From NCBI GenBank assembly GCA_008921705.1, contig VFFE01007215.1, forward strand, positions 3,303,097 to 3,367,096: 64,000 nt of DNA, read 5' to 3'. Below the pieces are notes generated by a model. That model had not been told where the DNA came from and did no database searches. It was given only the letters and a program-made list of their open reading frames with translations. The DNA comes from Burhinus oedicnemus (lineage: Eukaryota > Chordata > Aves > Charadriiformes > Burhinidae). Positions 36,858-50,089 of the stretch are shown one piece after another. The first letter of the stretch is position 1; every line of letters starts with the position of its first letter. A program made the translations under genes and the position numbers.

Positions 36858-39800
36858 CCCCAGGAATTATTCTAAAAGCATTACTCATTTAATAAGCATA
36901 CCACACTAATTCTCTACTGTTTCCGTATGAGCACCTCCCAATGCCAATGTAAACCCACTGCACAAAGCTACATTAAAGCAATATTTATGGTTGAGATCTT
37001 AACACAAAAGTCAGGAAACTCAGAGTTATGGTTCCCCCAGCCAACCATAACCAGGGCTAGCTTTAGTGTTTTGCATTACTGTGTCTGTACTCCACAATGT
37101 ATGTCCAAATACCAATGACTGAGTTATAGCTGCTGGGGGAACTATAGCTTTGGATTTTGGTATATTTTTGCATTTAAATTCTCAGCCTGGGTCATGAATA
37201 ACTGTGAAAATTATGACTGCAGCAGAGGTTAGTATCTCCAGTTTGCTGTTCTTGGTTACTGCCGAGGGTGACATGGGAGAACAGCGAGCTTTCCCTGTGG
37301 TGTGGATGACAGAAAGCCAGAGGGTCTCTTTTGCCTTGACAAACAAAATACTTCGGCTGCATTCATAAGGTATATAATAATGAACTCTTCTACAAGCTTT
37401 GTACCATTCAGCACTCTCTGGAAGAGAGCAAGAGAACTAACAGGATTTGACAGAGATTACTTAACATGATTCTAATTCTAATATCCAATTAACTTGGTCA
37501 GGGACAGGGAATAATAAGCTGCTTTTCTGTACATTTTACACTGCACTAGGAAAATGCTGTATCTTCACTCCAAGGGAAATAGGACTGTTTTTACCTCAGG
37601 AAAAAACTCCACGAGATGTGGAAAGGAGAAAGTCTGTACAGTGGGCAGCACTAACCAGAATGACTCATGGCGGGGCGAGATACTCTGCCCTCTGCAGCAA
37701 TACCTCTCTAGCTCAGATCTGAGGCTATGCTAGGGCAATTTTACCTGTAACCTACTGAGCAGTTAGTATGCAGTTTATTTAAATAACTCTTTTAGACATG
37801 AATATTCTGCAATAAGGACTAAAGATAGATTTAATAGCTTGGCAATAACTGGAATTTGATGCAGATTGAAGGTAATTTTTGTAATTTTTCTCAAGGAGCA
37901 TGAAATTGAATTCTGAGTTTACAAAGGTAGCTGACTCAGGAGCAGGGAATGGCTTCAATTGCCAAAGAGGAGCAGCAGAGGCTGGAAGCTCTGTCTCCTC
38001 AGCCCATGCCAGTGATGGGCTGGAACTAACTAGTCCAGCCACAGAGAGAACCGAATAGCTGAAGGTTGCTGGCATTTGTCTACCATAAACACTGGAGGAA
38101 AAGAAATTACTTAGACATGTATTTCCTTAGGTGAGAAGTTCACAAACAGAATCAATATTGTACAATCCATGTTAATTTAGCTGGGCTGTATTTCTTGGGG
38201 TGCTGTAGCCTCATCTACATTTGGACTGTGTTCATAATTTGTAATCGTTAGCAAACATGGCCACTTTTCTAAGGCAAGTTATAATCTTGTCTGTTGGGGA
38301 AACGATCCAACCAAAGCAGAGCACGATAAGTGGAAAGAGAACAGCAGCCACTCCAAATCATCACCTTTGTTTGCTTTCAGATGTTATCAACATCCCACCA
38401 CAAGGATGAATGAAGTGATATACCTGGCTCATGGACCAAGACATGAAGAGTGTTTTCCCCTGCTCTTAACAGATGCCAGGAGCAGCACACAGCTGAACTG
38501 GCCCTTCCAAAAGCTAATCCCTTTTGAACATGGCTGCTGATATGTTCATACCTCATGCTTATATGTCTTGGCTTTTAGTTTTACATATTGAATTGCTTGG
38601 ATAAGGTCAATATGTACAGCCACAACATTCCCACTGACTGCATGAGCCCAGCTGCTCCTGCCCCATATTTCCATCAGATTCCCACACCTGTCTGAATATA
38701 GCAATGATATAATTGGACTGCACAAGAGCAAAGCTGACTGTTTTAAGGCCAAGTGGTAGAAATATTTTGCTTTGTGCATATATATTTCTTCAGTGTATTT
38801 TGCAGCAGTTCTAACACATCAGTCTACCTTAGTTAAAGTCAAGTCACTTCACACAAGGCTTTTGCACAACCAGGTCAGAGAGCAGTATATTACTTCAGAT
38901 GAGTTTACCATTGTTGTTCCACTGTACATCCCAGTGTGGCACGTGTACAGTGTTGTGTCTAAATGAGCATGCATGTGGACAAATCTTCTGTATGCATGCA
39001 CTTCATATCTTGGAGAAGGGACAGAACTAAGCAAAAAGAAAAAAAATCAAAATAAGCTATTTTTCACTCTGTACAAGCAATATTTTGATTGTTTTGAAAT
39101 AATCTTTACTGGAAACTGCTTGAAATATAAATATATGGACATTACAGTCCTTTGCAAAAGGTTTGCCTGTGCTTTGCTGAACTATTGGTTCATGATGAGA
39201 AACTCTGCCACTTTATGCTTTTAAAAATAATGAAAAGGCATTAGAATTGCTTACCAAGCTATACATTGATCCTGAAGCGCTTTATAGTTCCTGCAAACTC
39301 CTTGATCACATAATTACTTGTTGGTATCTCATGCTTACCAGTTCAGTAGGATGTTAGTCTGCAAGTCCAGAAGCCTAGTGAGTAGGTATCATGGAACTTG
39401 TAAAGCAAGTTGGAATTAGGTGTAAACATACTTTTCAGTGTTACTTCTGCTGCTGAAAAGAGATGTTGTTGCCATGACAACAGGGTATCAGGCTTTTGGG
39501 GTAAAACTGAATTACCTACCCCACTGTTTATTTATATCACACTTTGTAGATCATTTCCTACAGGTTCTTTGAGTTCTGTCTCTCCTATTGCTCATTGATA
39601 TTAACCACAGATTTTGATTTTTTCTGGGGTTTGGGGTTTTTTTAAGAAAAAGGGATTGTTTATGTGCATACATGTCATGAATTAGGGTTCTGTAATGGGG
39701 ACTAAAATCAGGAGTGGTATTTGGAAAGGCATGGAGTAGCTAGTATCTACCGCTTAGCTTAATGTAACCAAGAGCAAGATGCAAGTCTCTGCCCCATCAT

Positions 39801-41081
39801 TTTCCATGGTTTTCTTTTGCATGTATGGAGTGTTTTGCATACCTGTGACCTCTCAATTAACGTTATTTATATCTCAGTAAACTGCCATGCTACTTTTCCA
39901 GATGTCCTAATCCTTTATGTAAATGAATTTATTAAACCCAGTCACCAGCCGCAGTGAAACCTGCCAAATCCACTGTGTCTTGACTCACATGCTCCGAAGA
40001 CTAAGCTTTATTTGCATAAACTTGTTCTGTAAGTGTAATCTTACTTATCATCTGCAGGGTTAAAGTTTCACTAATGTAAATCCCTGACAAATCAAGCACA
40101 GATGTAAATGTTTGCCCCCAGGCTCAGCCTGTCAATTCACTGCCACCCTTGTATCTTCCCCCTGCTCTCCCCTCCAACCCCTCTGCCATCCCCCCCACCC
40201 TGCAAGTGTTTTTTAGTACTAGTAGTCATTTAAAACTGTTTATGTAGATACATTGCAGGTACTAAACATGACACTGAACGTTAGTCGTTTGGGCTTTTTC
40301 CTTTTGATCAAACTGTCTCACAAAACAGTGTTGGCATGTAATTCTGGGTGTCTGCTTGTACCACCTGGAAAATTTTGCTCTGCCAGTCCCCAGGTGCCAG
40401 ACAGATTGTTTCAGTTTGCCAGGCGATGTTCCACATAAGGAGTTGAGCTCAATAAATGGTTAATGTAAGCTGGCAAATTCCACAAACCAGCCAAGGAAAA
40501 TTCAATCAGAGGGCAGCAGGGGGTGTAACTCCCTAAAACCACCAGAAAGAAGTGGATGATGGGTTGAGGGGATGATTCTTGCGCTTCATGTTCCATTGTC
40601 TGTGAGAAATGAAAATTCCCTCCCAGTCATAAAAACAGTAGATTTAAAACCACAGCAAAATCTGCCAGCTCTTGAACCTTTTATGAAAAGGAGGAAAATG
40701 TTACTTTTGAATTCAGAGGGTGTTGGCATATACTGGGTTTGTTTCTGATTACTTTAAGGTCTAAATATGTTTCCTTTGCTGGTACCCAGTTGCTATTTAT
40801 TTGGCTTTAGTCTTTGATCTCCCTTATGCTGGCACATCATAAAAAACATATTCCTGTTTGAGTTCTATATTATGCAGTTAGTCTCTGCCTGGTATGTTCA
40901 CCAGGCTGGTTGTACCTACAGAATAAGACTCTCTTTGTTTTTGATGGACTCCAGGTGTTTATCACTATAACTTACTAATGGATTTGACCACAGAATATGC
41001 ATGCAAGAAGCAAACTGAAAAATTAATGGCAAAATTACTGGTTTGGTAATTCAATGGCCTGCTATACTGTAACCACAGGAA

Positions 41082-41118
41082 CCACACACATGCACGCATG
41101 CATGCACACATGCACACA
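41082..41118. repeat. CATGCA-rich alternating purine/pyrimidine tract
   Basis: Repeated ACACATGCA and GCATGCATGC words give a mostly alternating purine-pyrimidine stretch of about 37 bp. It is a decayed CA microsatellite derivative. Such tracts can adopt Z-DNA in principle. Confidence 0.7.
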
Positions 41119-42633
41119 GAGTGAGTTTTGTAGAAGCAGTGATCTTTTTCTTACTGAATTTTCCTGAGATTAATTTTCTCTTCTGGAAATTAAGTTTTGC
41201 TTCAGATTTATTTGTCACTCTGAGCTTTCTTTGAAAGCTTTCCAAATTTAAGCCCTGCTCATTCAACTCGATACAATAGTGCATTTTAGGAAGGTCCCGC
41301 ATCCAGCTGAGGTGCTGTGTTCCTACAGCTCTGCTTCTTCTCCCTTGCAATTCCAAGTCGAGGAGCCATAGCTTCATACCGTGTATTAACCCCACTGCTT
41401 TGCCATAGCCAAAGATGAGTTTGTTCCCCAATTCTGGTGAACCCAACTTTTTCTAATAGGAAATTATAGAAATCTCACTTTGAAAAAATTCGTTATTTCT
41501 ATACACACCACTAAACGAGAATTGCCTGTTAAAAAGCAGCTATCTCACAACTTTAAACCCAGAAATAATCTGTCATTGAGTTCTTAGGAGGAAGAATTTG
41601 CAGCAAAATGGCTAAACGTACCTACTTGCAAAGCCAATGGGAGAGTTTCCTCTGTGGTTCTGCTAGAAATGCAATCCATTTTTTTTTTGCTTTTGTCTTT
41701 GGTATATGATGCTTACAGGAACAACAGCTGAACTGCAGGCTGGAGAACACGTTGTAAAGGTCAAAGCAGCAGTGGCAACACTGTCCTCTGCCACCCTTGA
41801 AGTTAGTGCTGATTGTAATGCTAAATATAACATAAATTTTGGAGGCACTCAATTAGGGTATGGTGTTGAGGCTCAGGAAACTTGTTTGTACCTGCTAAGA
41901 ACCTGGTTCACAAGCAGCTGGTATTGTTGGAGACTCTTGTTCTCTGTCCCACACTGCTCACAGAGCAAGGAGCTGTGTTGGTAAGCTTGTGCCTTCACCG
42001 CAGCTTCTTCACCAACCTCTGTTATCACCTTGGATCGCAAGACTGAGTCAGAAACGCCACCCAAGCACTGCTGTTTCCTGAAAACTGTGTTGGTATTTTG
42101 CACTTTTGAGGTCTGTATTACCATTACAACACTTACAGATGCCATATAAATTGAATATGCTGCACGAGGATGGCATTTTGTCACCAACAGCTCCATGTTA
42201 GGGAATTCACATTTTGCAGCAGTTCTTCACCACTCAAAAGCCACATGGTAATTCACTACCCTAATCTTATGCAAATAAAGACCAACTTTTAGAACTATTT
42301 CCCCATCAGATTATATAGGCCTTCGGCAATGAAAGATGATTTGAATTTTTCCTTCAAACACATTGTACACAAATTATATCCTTTCAGTGCTCAGAATCTT
42401 TTCCCTTGTATGCATCATTTGATGTTTTGAGATTTTAAAAGTAAATCTTGGATTAGTTCATTGATTAAGTTTAAGTAGTGAGTGCCTTAAGAAATGCAAA
42501 ATTTATCTTGGGTTCACTTGAACACAGATAATTTCAAAAATGAAGCTGCACAGATTTGTTCTGTATATGCCTATACACACAGGTGAAATCACATACAGAT
42601 GATCCTTACATGAAGCTGATTTTAAGCAAGATA

Positions 42634-42694
42634 TTATTAATGACCTTGTCATAGTTAGAATTAAGGTTAGGTCTGTAGCTCAGGTCATTAATAA
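42634..42694. repeat. Perfect 13-bp inverted repeat around a 35-bp spacer
   Basis: TTATTAATGACCT (42634-42646) and AGGTCATTAATAA (42682-42694) are exact inverted copies. Each arm carries a nuclear-receptor-type half-site (AGGTCA) joined to a homeodomain-type ATTAAT word. It could be a very small MITE, a cruciform-prone site or a paired binding site. No repeat family known to me matches. Confidence 0.85.
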
Positions 42695-44110
42695 ATGATT
42701 TCACTGTGATATCAGAGGTAATCCAACCATTTCTCACAGATGAATTTTCATTTCTTAGTTCTATTGTTTGATGATTTCCATACCTTAAAAAGTAGGGATG
42801 CTTTTTGAATCTAAATGTGATGCTGTATTTACTGGCTTCTTAAAAAAATGAAAATTTTACCCCAGTGTATGCCTACGTACTTTCAATTTTACATTCAGCT
42901 TAACATAGTTGTCTAAGAACCATAGAACTGATGAAGTTTAGAAGTGTATAGAGAGCCTTTCAGTGTAAATTTATCACACCGAGGTTAAGATTTACCCCAT
43001 CTAGCAGGTATAGACCTGCTAAATATTAAGCACTGATGTTTTGCTATTTTAATCTTTGGCTGCAGGAGAGGTTTCTCTCAGAGGTCAAACATGCTTTCTG
43101 TGTTGGTTACTTGTGCTGTCACCATGCTGATGTGGGATTTTAGCTAACACCCCATGGGCTTGTCAGGCTATTTCCATTAGGAGGGGAAACTGATTCGGCA
43201 GTTCAGCGTATTAACAGGGAATACATGGAAATGCTGTTTTGAGGAGTATTAGGAAAACAAATGACAACAGACAGTTTCCTTGCAAACAGTTTGTAGGACT
43301 GTCTTTCTACTGGATCCTGAACATTTGACTGTCACAAATGCTTTTCAGCCTCTCTCAAACAGTTTGCCAAAAAGTAGTCTCCTGGTTCCCAAATTATCAT
43401 TTGGTTCCAAGTCTGAAGCCAAGTTTGTGTCCAAGTCCCAGCCCCCTCCTGCAGCATGGCTTTGGTTTTGGACAGGCCCTGGCGATCTTGTCTCAAACAG
43501 TGACTGCCATTATTTCCAGCTACTCATATAGAAAATGACTTTAATTCCTTGGACATGAAGGAAGTCAGATTAGCCTCTGGCTCTTCTGTTATCTGTAGAT
43601 CAGGTACAGCTGAGGGCAGCTATTAACATTTGCAAAAGAATGGAAAAGGGAGAGCCAGGAACCAGGGCAGTGAAGAAAAAGACAAAAAGAAGATAAAGTG
43701 GCTTGAGAGAATGGAGGAATGACAATAGTTCTTAAGTCCAAGCGATACAAACAAAAATAGTATCTAGAAGAAGGCAGAGCTACGAGGCATAAAAGCAAAG
43801 AAAAAAGGAGTGCTTACCTGTCTTTTACATTGCTTTAAAATACTTTTTTTTTTTTTTGTACTTGGGAAGGTAAAGTCCTACCCAGAAATGAAAAAGCAAC
43901 AAAAGCAGTTGATTTTATACAACATACTGCGCAGCACTATCAGCCCCTGCTTATGTTCCTTCCTACCATGACAGTTTAATTTGAAGGAGAAAATCTAATT
44001 TCCTGTGCCGATTATATATCCTGTTAATTCCAAACTCTCATGTAACAGTTAAAATTGCTGACAATTAATAGAGGAGGCACAGCTCTGCTGGTATAGCTTA
44101 GACCCATTCT

Positions 44111-44640
44111 CACTGAATCACTGAAAAATTTAAGTTGGAAGGGACCTCCAGATACCACCTGGTCCAGACCCCTGGCTCAAAGCAGGGCCAACTTAGATCA
44201 TGTTGCTTGGAAGTTTGTCCAGTCAAGTTTTGATATCTCCAGGATCAGAAATCCCACACCCTTTCTGGGCCCCTGTTTCAGCCTTTGACCACCCTCATGG
44301 TAAAAATATTTTCCTAATATCTGATCAGATTCTTTTTCACGTTATAACAAGTGCTGTTTGTCCCCTGCCTTACTGCTGTGCACCTCTGAGAAGAGCCTGG
44401 CTCTGTCGTCTCTGCACCCTCCCATTAGGTAGCTGAAGCCAGCAGTAAACACCCCACAGCCATCTCCAGGCTGAACAAGCTCTCCTCCCACAGCAGGGGC
44501 CTCTCCTCCCACACCAGGGGCTCCAGCCCTGACCACCCTGGTGGCTCTCCACTGACCTTGCTCCAGTATGACAATGTCTTTCTTGTACTGGGGAGCCCAC
44601 AAGTGGACACAGGACTCAAATGTAGGCTATACTGGTGTGA
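44111..44640 (-). mobile_element. CR1 LINE, the longest copy in the window (about 530 bp)
   Basis: On the minus strand this covers the CR1 3' untranslated tail and the segment before it. The plus strand shows 'aagttggaagggacctccaga' (44132-44152), 'cctaatatctgatcagatt' for the usual 'cctaatatccaatctaaacc' (44312-44330), 'catctccaggctgaacaagctc' (44461-44482) and 'cttgctccagtatgacaatgtctttcttgtactggggagccca' (44558-44600). All lie in the order expected for CR1. The octamer tail is degenerate (CACTGAATCACTGAA). A 21-bp unit CTCTCCTCCCACA.CAGGGG is doubled at 44480-44520. Open frames of 64-86 codons on the minus strand here are LINE sequence with frameshifts, not genes. 5' truncation is at about 44640. 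Confidence 0.93.
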
Positions 44641-47600
44641 ACGTTTCTGTGGAAGGACTTTTGCCGGTATCTAAACTTCCTTGCTCTGAGACTGGGTGTG
44701 AACGCCCTGTTGCATCCCTACAGGGGACATAACATATCAGGTTGTGCACCAGTTCCCTCAGGAAATAAGCTCAAGACTTATGGTTAGATGGATCTGGGGA
44801 TGGTTCCTGCAGGTATATAATCTGTTGGTGACCAATCTGGACAGTGGTCCCTCGTATCACAGGGAACAGCGAAGAGGTCAGTGTAGATACAGCTGATACA
44901 GTGGTGTGCAGACTTTATCCTCTCAACTTACAAAACAAATTCAAAATTCTTAACTTTAGACCAGGCTTCAGAAAACATAAACGCCTTTTTCTTTTTGGGC
45001 ATCATCAAAGACAGAGAAACCTAAGTAAAGCAAATATCTTCCCCTATCTATACCTTGTTCCTACACAGGCAGCATTGTCTGGAAAAATCAAGAAAATGTC
45101 TCCCATGCTCATTTGCCTTAGCATCATACCTGTCCTTAAGGAAGCTTATCATCTGAGTGGGATACGAAAGTAAAATTTCAGTGCATTAACTGCTGTTGCA
45201 TTTTGTAAGCTTATCTGAAATATACTAGCCAATGCGATCTTCTCCAATAATAAAAATAAAATTTACTGAAGAAGTGCTATTTATTTGGCAAATATATGTC
45301 TGCCTTTTGAACCTCTAGTTGATCTGTAGATGCAAATTAATGCCTGGTATTCGATTGCTGCTGCAAATTCTGAATACTTGTGACTGAATTTTCCTTATGT
45401 GTATGCATTTTGTAAACATCAGCAGACACTTTTTGAAAATCTACTGCTAAATCTCAATAAGGTAGGCACCAGCTAGTCTGTTAAAGACTTAGCAGGTATT
45501 TCCCTGAACGAATTCTCATATTTAAGGATTTTTTTCAATCATTCTCTTCTCTTCAGAGGTAGATCAGAGAGAGTGTCAGTTATTAGTAGTGTTTCAATAA
45601 CTATTTAAATGAGGAAAAACTTTCAGCTTAGTTTGTAAGGAAGAAAAAATGCTGTACACGTCATCCAGTTTCAGGCATCATTTACAAGGCAGCATTTACT
45701 GCTAGCTACCACCTATACTTAGTTACTTCTCTAAAGCTGCATGACCCTAGGTAATGGTTGTATTTACAGTGGTAAGTGGTACGTGCACTGCGAGATCTGA
45801 TACGTACCTCAACATGGCTGTTATGTGATCCTGGGGGTTTCCGACAGTGTCAGGTGCTTATCATTCTTGTTCTTGTTCCTCCTGTCATCTGGCGTAGTAG
45901 TTATGGAGACCCTGGAAGCAAATTAGAAAATAACAGCTTAACACATATCAATGATGCAATCAAACTGAATGATTTAGGTGTCCTGGACAAGGAGAACCCA
46001 CCCATCCAACTCTCTCTGCAGCACTGATAGAAAAACGTATTTAAGTTATTAACTTTAAGACAAAGAAGTTTTTGGATAGTTTCCTCAAGAACAGAGTCTC
46101 AGGAGCTCAAGACTGTGTCAAAAGCACCATATTATCAAGTCTGTACTGTTGCTTTTTAAATTCCATTACTCATGCAGCTTTGGCATTTGCGTATCTTCAA
46201 GAGTCAATTTTTTAGATGATGTTGAAGATGGGACTTCAGAGAATGAAGTCCTTATGAAAATTTAAGATGCAAGACCTCATAGAGCAGAAATACCATCCTT
46301 TGAATAAAAGTATGGCTTTTATAAGCTCTGGCTGGTGGCCCACGTTGACCAAACACTGACCTTTGGGTGCCCTTTGGGTGTAACTTGTGCCTCTAGGAAT
46401 GCACCCCTTGCTGGGCACTGCAGCTGGGTAGCTCAGGAGCTGAACATGGAGAGAGTAGGATGACAGGCAGGGTTTGCTCACCTCTCATGGAGAGGTCACC
46501 CACAGTTTGGTTTTAATATTTACTGTTTCTATATTTAGTCTTTACATTTTAAAGCACCTCTAAGGCTGATAATTAAATTGCCACATGTGGGCTGAAAAAT
46601 GGCATCTTGGTATGACAAATACAGTTGACAATTACTACATGCAAACCTGAAAGACCTCAAGAAGCATAAAAACTAAGCTGGTGGTGCGGGGGAATGGGCT
46701 TCATGAGCGCGTGACCAGTGGACTGGCTGCTACTCTCACTTGCCATGCTAGACAAAAGGGTGTGAAGTCCTCATTTCACAGAACTAGAAGCTTGTGTGGT
46801 CTTAGAAAGTAAACAGCAGAAAACCAAGCTATTTTTAAGGGGGGGAGGGAGCTCATTAGTTTGAGCTGAGCCTAACCCTGGTAGCCCAGACTGCCTATCC
46901 ACAGCCTGGTGGCTGTCAGCCCTGTCTGCCTCACCCCTTCCCGGCAGAAACTGCTACCGGCTGAGGTATCAAAGCACCCTGGGAAGCATTATCCTTCCCC
47001 ACTGCCCACTGCTCCCCTCACGGCTGGTCAGGAGTGGGCTCAGGAGAGCCCTGGGTCTCCGGCTCCAGGAGACCCAGCTCCCAGGGTGGCCCTCAGGACT
47101 GGTGGGGGGACTCTGTCCTGCCAGGTGCCCCAGTGTCAAGCCTTCCGCAGTTTCTTCTCCGAAAAAACATGTCATTGCTGTGCCGGCTGTCAAATATCTG
47201 CAAAGTATCCCGGCGGCTTCTGTAGGGTCTTCCGAGCAGTGAGAGGATGTTTGTTTTAAAAAGTGAAGGGGAAGCAATATTTGGCTGTAAGCGTATCTGG
47301 GGGTGGGCAGACTGCTAAAGCGTGCAGGTTGTATTTCTCAGAGTTGAATGGAAACAAGACAGCAGTGGAAACAAAGCACTCTTTAAGGAAATAAAGAGAG
47401 AAGTAAAACTGAAAGAGTCCTCAGTGTAGCATTTTGAGTTTATGAGGCGTTTCCTCTTGCTGATGAATATGGATGGCTGAACTTTTCTGCACATTGTTGT
47501 TAAAAATGACTGGAGTACCACTACAAATAGCTGTCTGTTCTCCTGTCTGCAAATTCCAAACACAAAAATGCAAAATTTAGCTTTGGGTTCAGTGTCATGT

Positions 47601-50089
47601 CCCCTGTGAAGCCAATGGAAATGGTATAGTTTACACCAACATAAAATGCTACCCGCAGTCTGGATTGCTAAACCACTGGGGTAAGTAGTGAGAAAACTTA
47701 TTTATAGACATTTCAATGACATCTAGAAACCTTTTCCCGTATCTGTGTTTCCAAGCATCTTCATTTGCTTACCGTGCATTTTTCTGTAAATACAAGTTGT
47801 AGTTGCACAAATTTTTTGGAGGGTCAGTTTTAGCAGAGTAGCAGACGTTTCTTTTGCATTACAACGTATGTGTGTTGACTAAAAGAAATGATTTCAAGTA
47901 CACCAAAAGAAAGGTTAAGCATGTTTAAGTCCAAGAACTGGAGCAACACAGTGGAACTTGAGTGACCAGTTGCTCTACTGAAATCACAAATTCACAACCA
48001 TTGAATAAACATTTGAATATATGCCAAGAATAAATCTGATTAAATTTGTTGGCCAAGTTGTTCAATGCAAACTGATCACCCAGATAAGATTGGAAATACT
48101 AACATTTGACCTACATGAAGACAGGATTAATTTGAGGGGTAACTGGGTAAAACCTGGTAATACATAAATTCGGGAGATTAGATAAACTGATGTGAAAATC
48201 TGTTCTGTCCCTGTGAATCCTTATGGAGATACTGAACAGGGCACGTTGGTGCATTGGCTTACAAGAGTCGCCCTTAACCTTCTTTTTGATGACAATAAAA
48301 TGTGTTCTTTGTGTATCTTATTTTAAAGCATGTTTTTCTAGCCCTTGTGTTGTTCCTACAGTTCCTTTCCTAAGTTGTCTTGGAGAGGAAGATGTCAGGA
48401 TGAGCTCTAGGGGCTGCCTCCGTGCTGCTGAGGAGGCTCTGGGAGGCTAAGCTACAATGATGGGCTCTTCCCACTTCTCTTCAGCTCTGCTGGGTCTGGA
48501 CAACCCTGAAGATATTGCAGGGGAAAAGTTCATGAGCATCCCATGCTTGGAGGGCTCCCTGAGCAGACTCGCCTGCTTTTTGAAGAGTCCTCCAGCTTAG
48601 GACCTGCCATTCAGATCTTCTTTAGCTTAGAGAAAAATACTTTTTAAACTTAAAATGAATTTGAAAATATGAGCATGTGTTCAGAGGGCCAAGGAGAGGT
48701 GCGGGGGCAAGACTGGGCTAACACAATCTGGAAATGTCAAGCGAAGTGTGCATTAGCCTGCACTGTTGGATCACTTGGCTATTTAATCCCCAGTTATGGG
48801 TCAAGAAATCCCTACGCAACGTGCAGGAGGGTTTGACAGGAAGCAAGACGGGAGAAAATGAATTGTTGTGTCTTGTGATATGCTGTATGCAAAAGTGAGC
48901 CAGGGGTGAAAGGGTATGATGACAAAGCTGTTGGCAATTTAAACCTTGGCTCAGGCATAAAATAAATACATTATTCCTGATGGTGAAATTGGATGGTGCT
49001 GTCGTGGGTACATTTTGTCTTCCTTGTGTTTTTCTAGCCCTTTCTCTTTCGTCTGACCCATGGCATTCATATCTGCATGCCGACGTGTCAAAACGCTCTT
49101 TGAACGTGTCAGGTCGTGAGTGCACTTTAATTACAACCCAGGCTGCACGCGTTTTAGCTGAACTCCACATCCAGATCCCATGAAGACCCACGAATTTCGG
49201 AGGGTGTTGCATCAGGCCCTTGTCAGATGGCACTGATTGGAGCAGTCCTGGTTTGGGGCACAGTACAGTTTGTGCTTTGGCTTTTATGTTGCTTTGGAGA
49301 GCAAAGGGCTCACCAGACTGGCCAGGAGGGTGATGGCAGAGGCTTTACACACCGCTAGAAACAAGGTCTTTAAAATTCAGGGGAGGTAACATGCAGCTCG
49401 TAGAGGGAAAATGTAAAAGCAACCCCAGAAACATCGCAGCAATAACTGCCAAAGAGTGGGTGCGTTGGGAACGTTACCTTCCTGTTTGCATCACCTGTAT
49501 TTTTACACTTTTGTGCCTTTTTTTTTTTTTTAATGCAGTCTGCTTTCTCTCCTCCTTCCTCTATAGTTTTTACATCTTCTGAAAATGACGCCTTTTGTCA
49601 TGCTGTAGATATTAGTGCAGGGAAAATCTCTGACTGATGGCCGGGCTGCTCCTGACGTGTGGAGAACAGGGATTTCCTCTGGGTGCAGGAGAGGTAACCT
49701 CTGTCTGCAGGTGACTCCGCTTGCTCCTAACCTCCCTGCTCCTTTCAAGACGTTTCCTTTTCAGTTTGCACCAGCTGCTGAGGGTAGAATAGAGGCAGCA
49801 GGTTGATATTTTCGTTTGGATACCTGCCCTCCCCACCGCTCTCCCGCCCCCCAATTGCATTTGCTTATCTAAGGCTTATCTGACACTTTATGGGCTGGAA
49901 GATAGGCTGGAAAAATCGCAAAATCAGACGTTCTTGGGAGTGCTTTACTGCTTTCTGGGCTTGGTGTGGCTGGACATACCGCAGGCACAGCTTGTCACGC
50001 AGTGTTTTGGTAGCTCTAGCCCCTTATAGCCGTCTAGAGCCTGGCTACATATGAAAAATTAAATAAATGAAATATTGGTGGAATTCGGT
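44641..50089. other. Unique-looking non-coding sequence
   Basis: No gene is recognisable. 45180-45460 is AT-rich and repeat-free, with a perfect octamer ATGCAAAT at 45330-45337 that runs into TAATG. 46900-47230 is GC-richer, with overlapping open frames of about 100-116 codons on both strands. 47588-47660 has wording like a palindromic short repeat but no clear arms. 48718-49233 (minus) holds a 171-codon open frame of unknown nature. A T-tract lies at 49509-49522. Confidence 0.5.
48718..49233 (-). other. 171-codon open frame, coding status unsupported
   Basis: An ATG-started minus-strand frame without stop for 171 codons. The predicted chain is rich in His, Ser and Thr and shows no domain, signal or motif I recognise. 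The region around 48980-49200 contains more CpG than its surroundings, which lowers the stop-codon frequency and helps explain an open frame by chance. No splice or promoter evidence supports it. Confidence 0.1.

Larger units (their letters stand above)
36858..44110. other. Unique-looking non-coding sequence
   Basis: No gene is recognisable. The largest open frame has 131 codons (41051-41446, minus), partly made of a CATGCA tract, and resembles nothing known. 39950-40150 and 43080-43240 are repeat-free and have the look of conserved non-coding DNA. A T-tract lies at 43844-43857. The perfect inverted repeat at 42634-42694 is listed separately. Confidence 0.5.

Noticed and set aside
44342..44619. 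Three overlapping minus-strand open frames of 64-86 codons as a protein gene
   Set aside because: They lie entirely inside the CR1 copy and contain its tandem 21-bp word; the frames are LINE sequence.
46759..46840. Possible reverse MIR/L2 fragment around TCCTCATTTCACAG
   Set aside because: Only the first word fits; the following part needs too many mismatches to be called.
47588..47664. Possible further palindromic short repeat
   Set aside because: The wording resembles sauropsid palindromic repeats, but I could not find two inverted arms.
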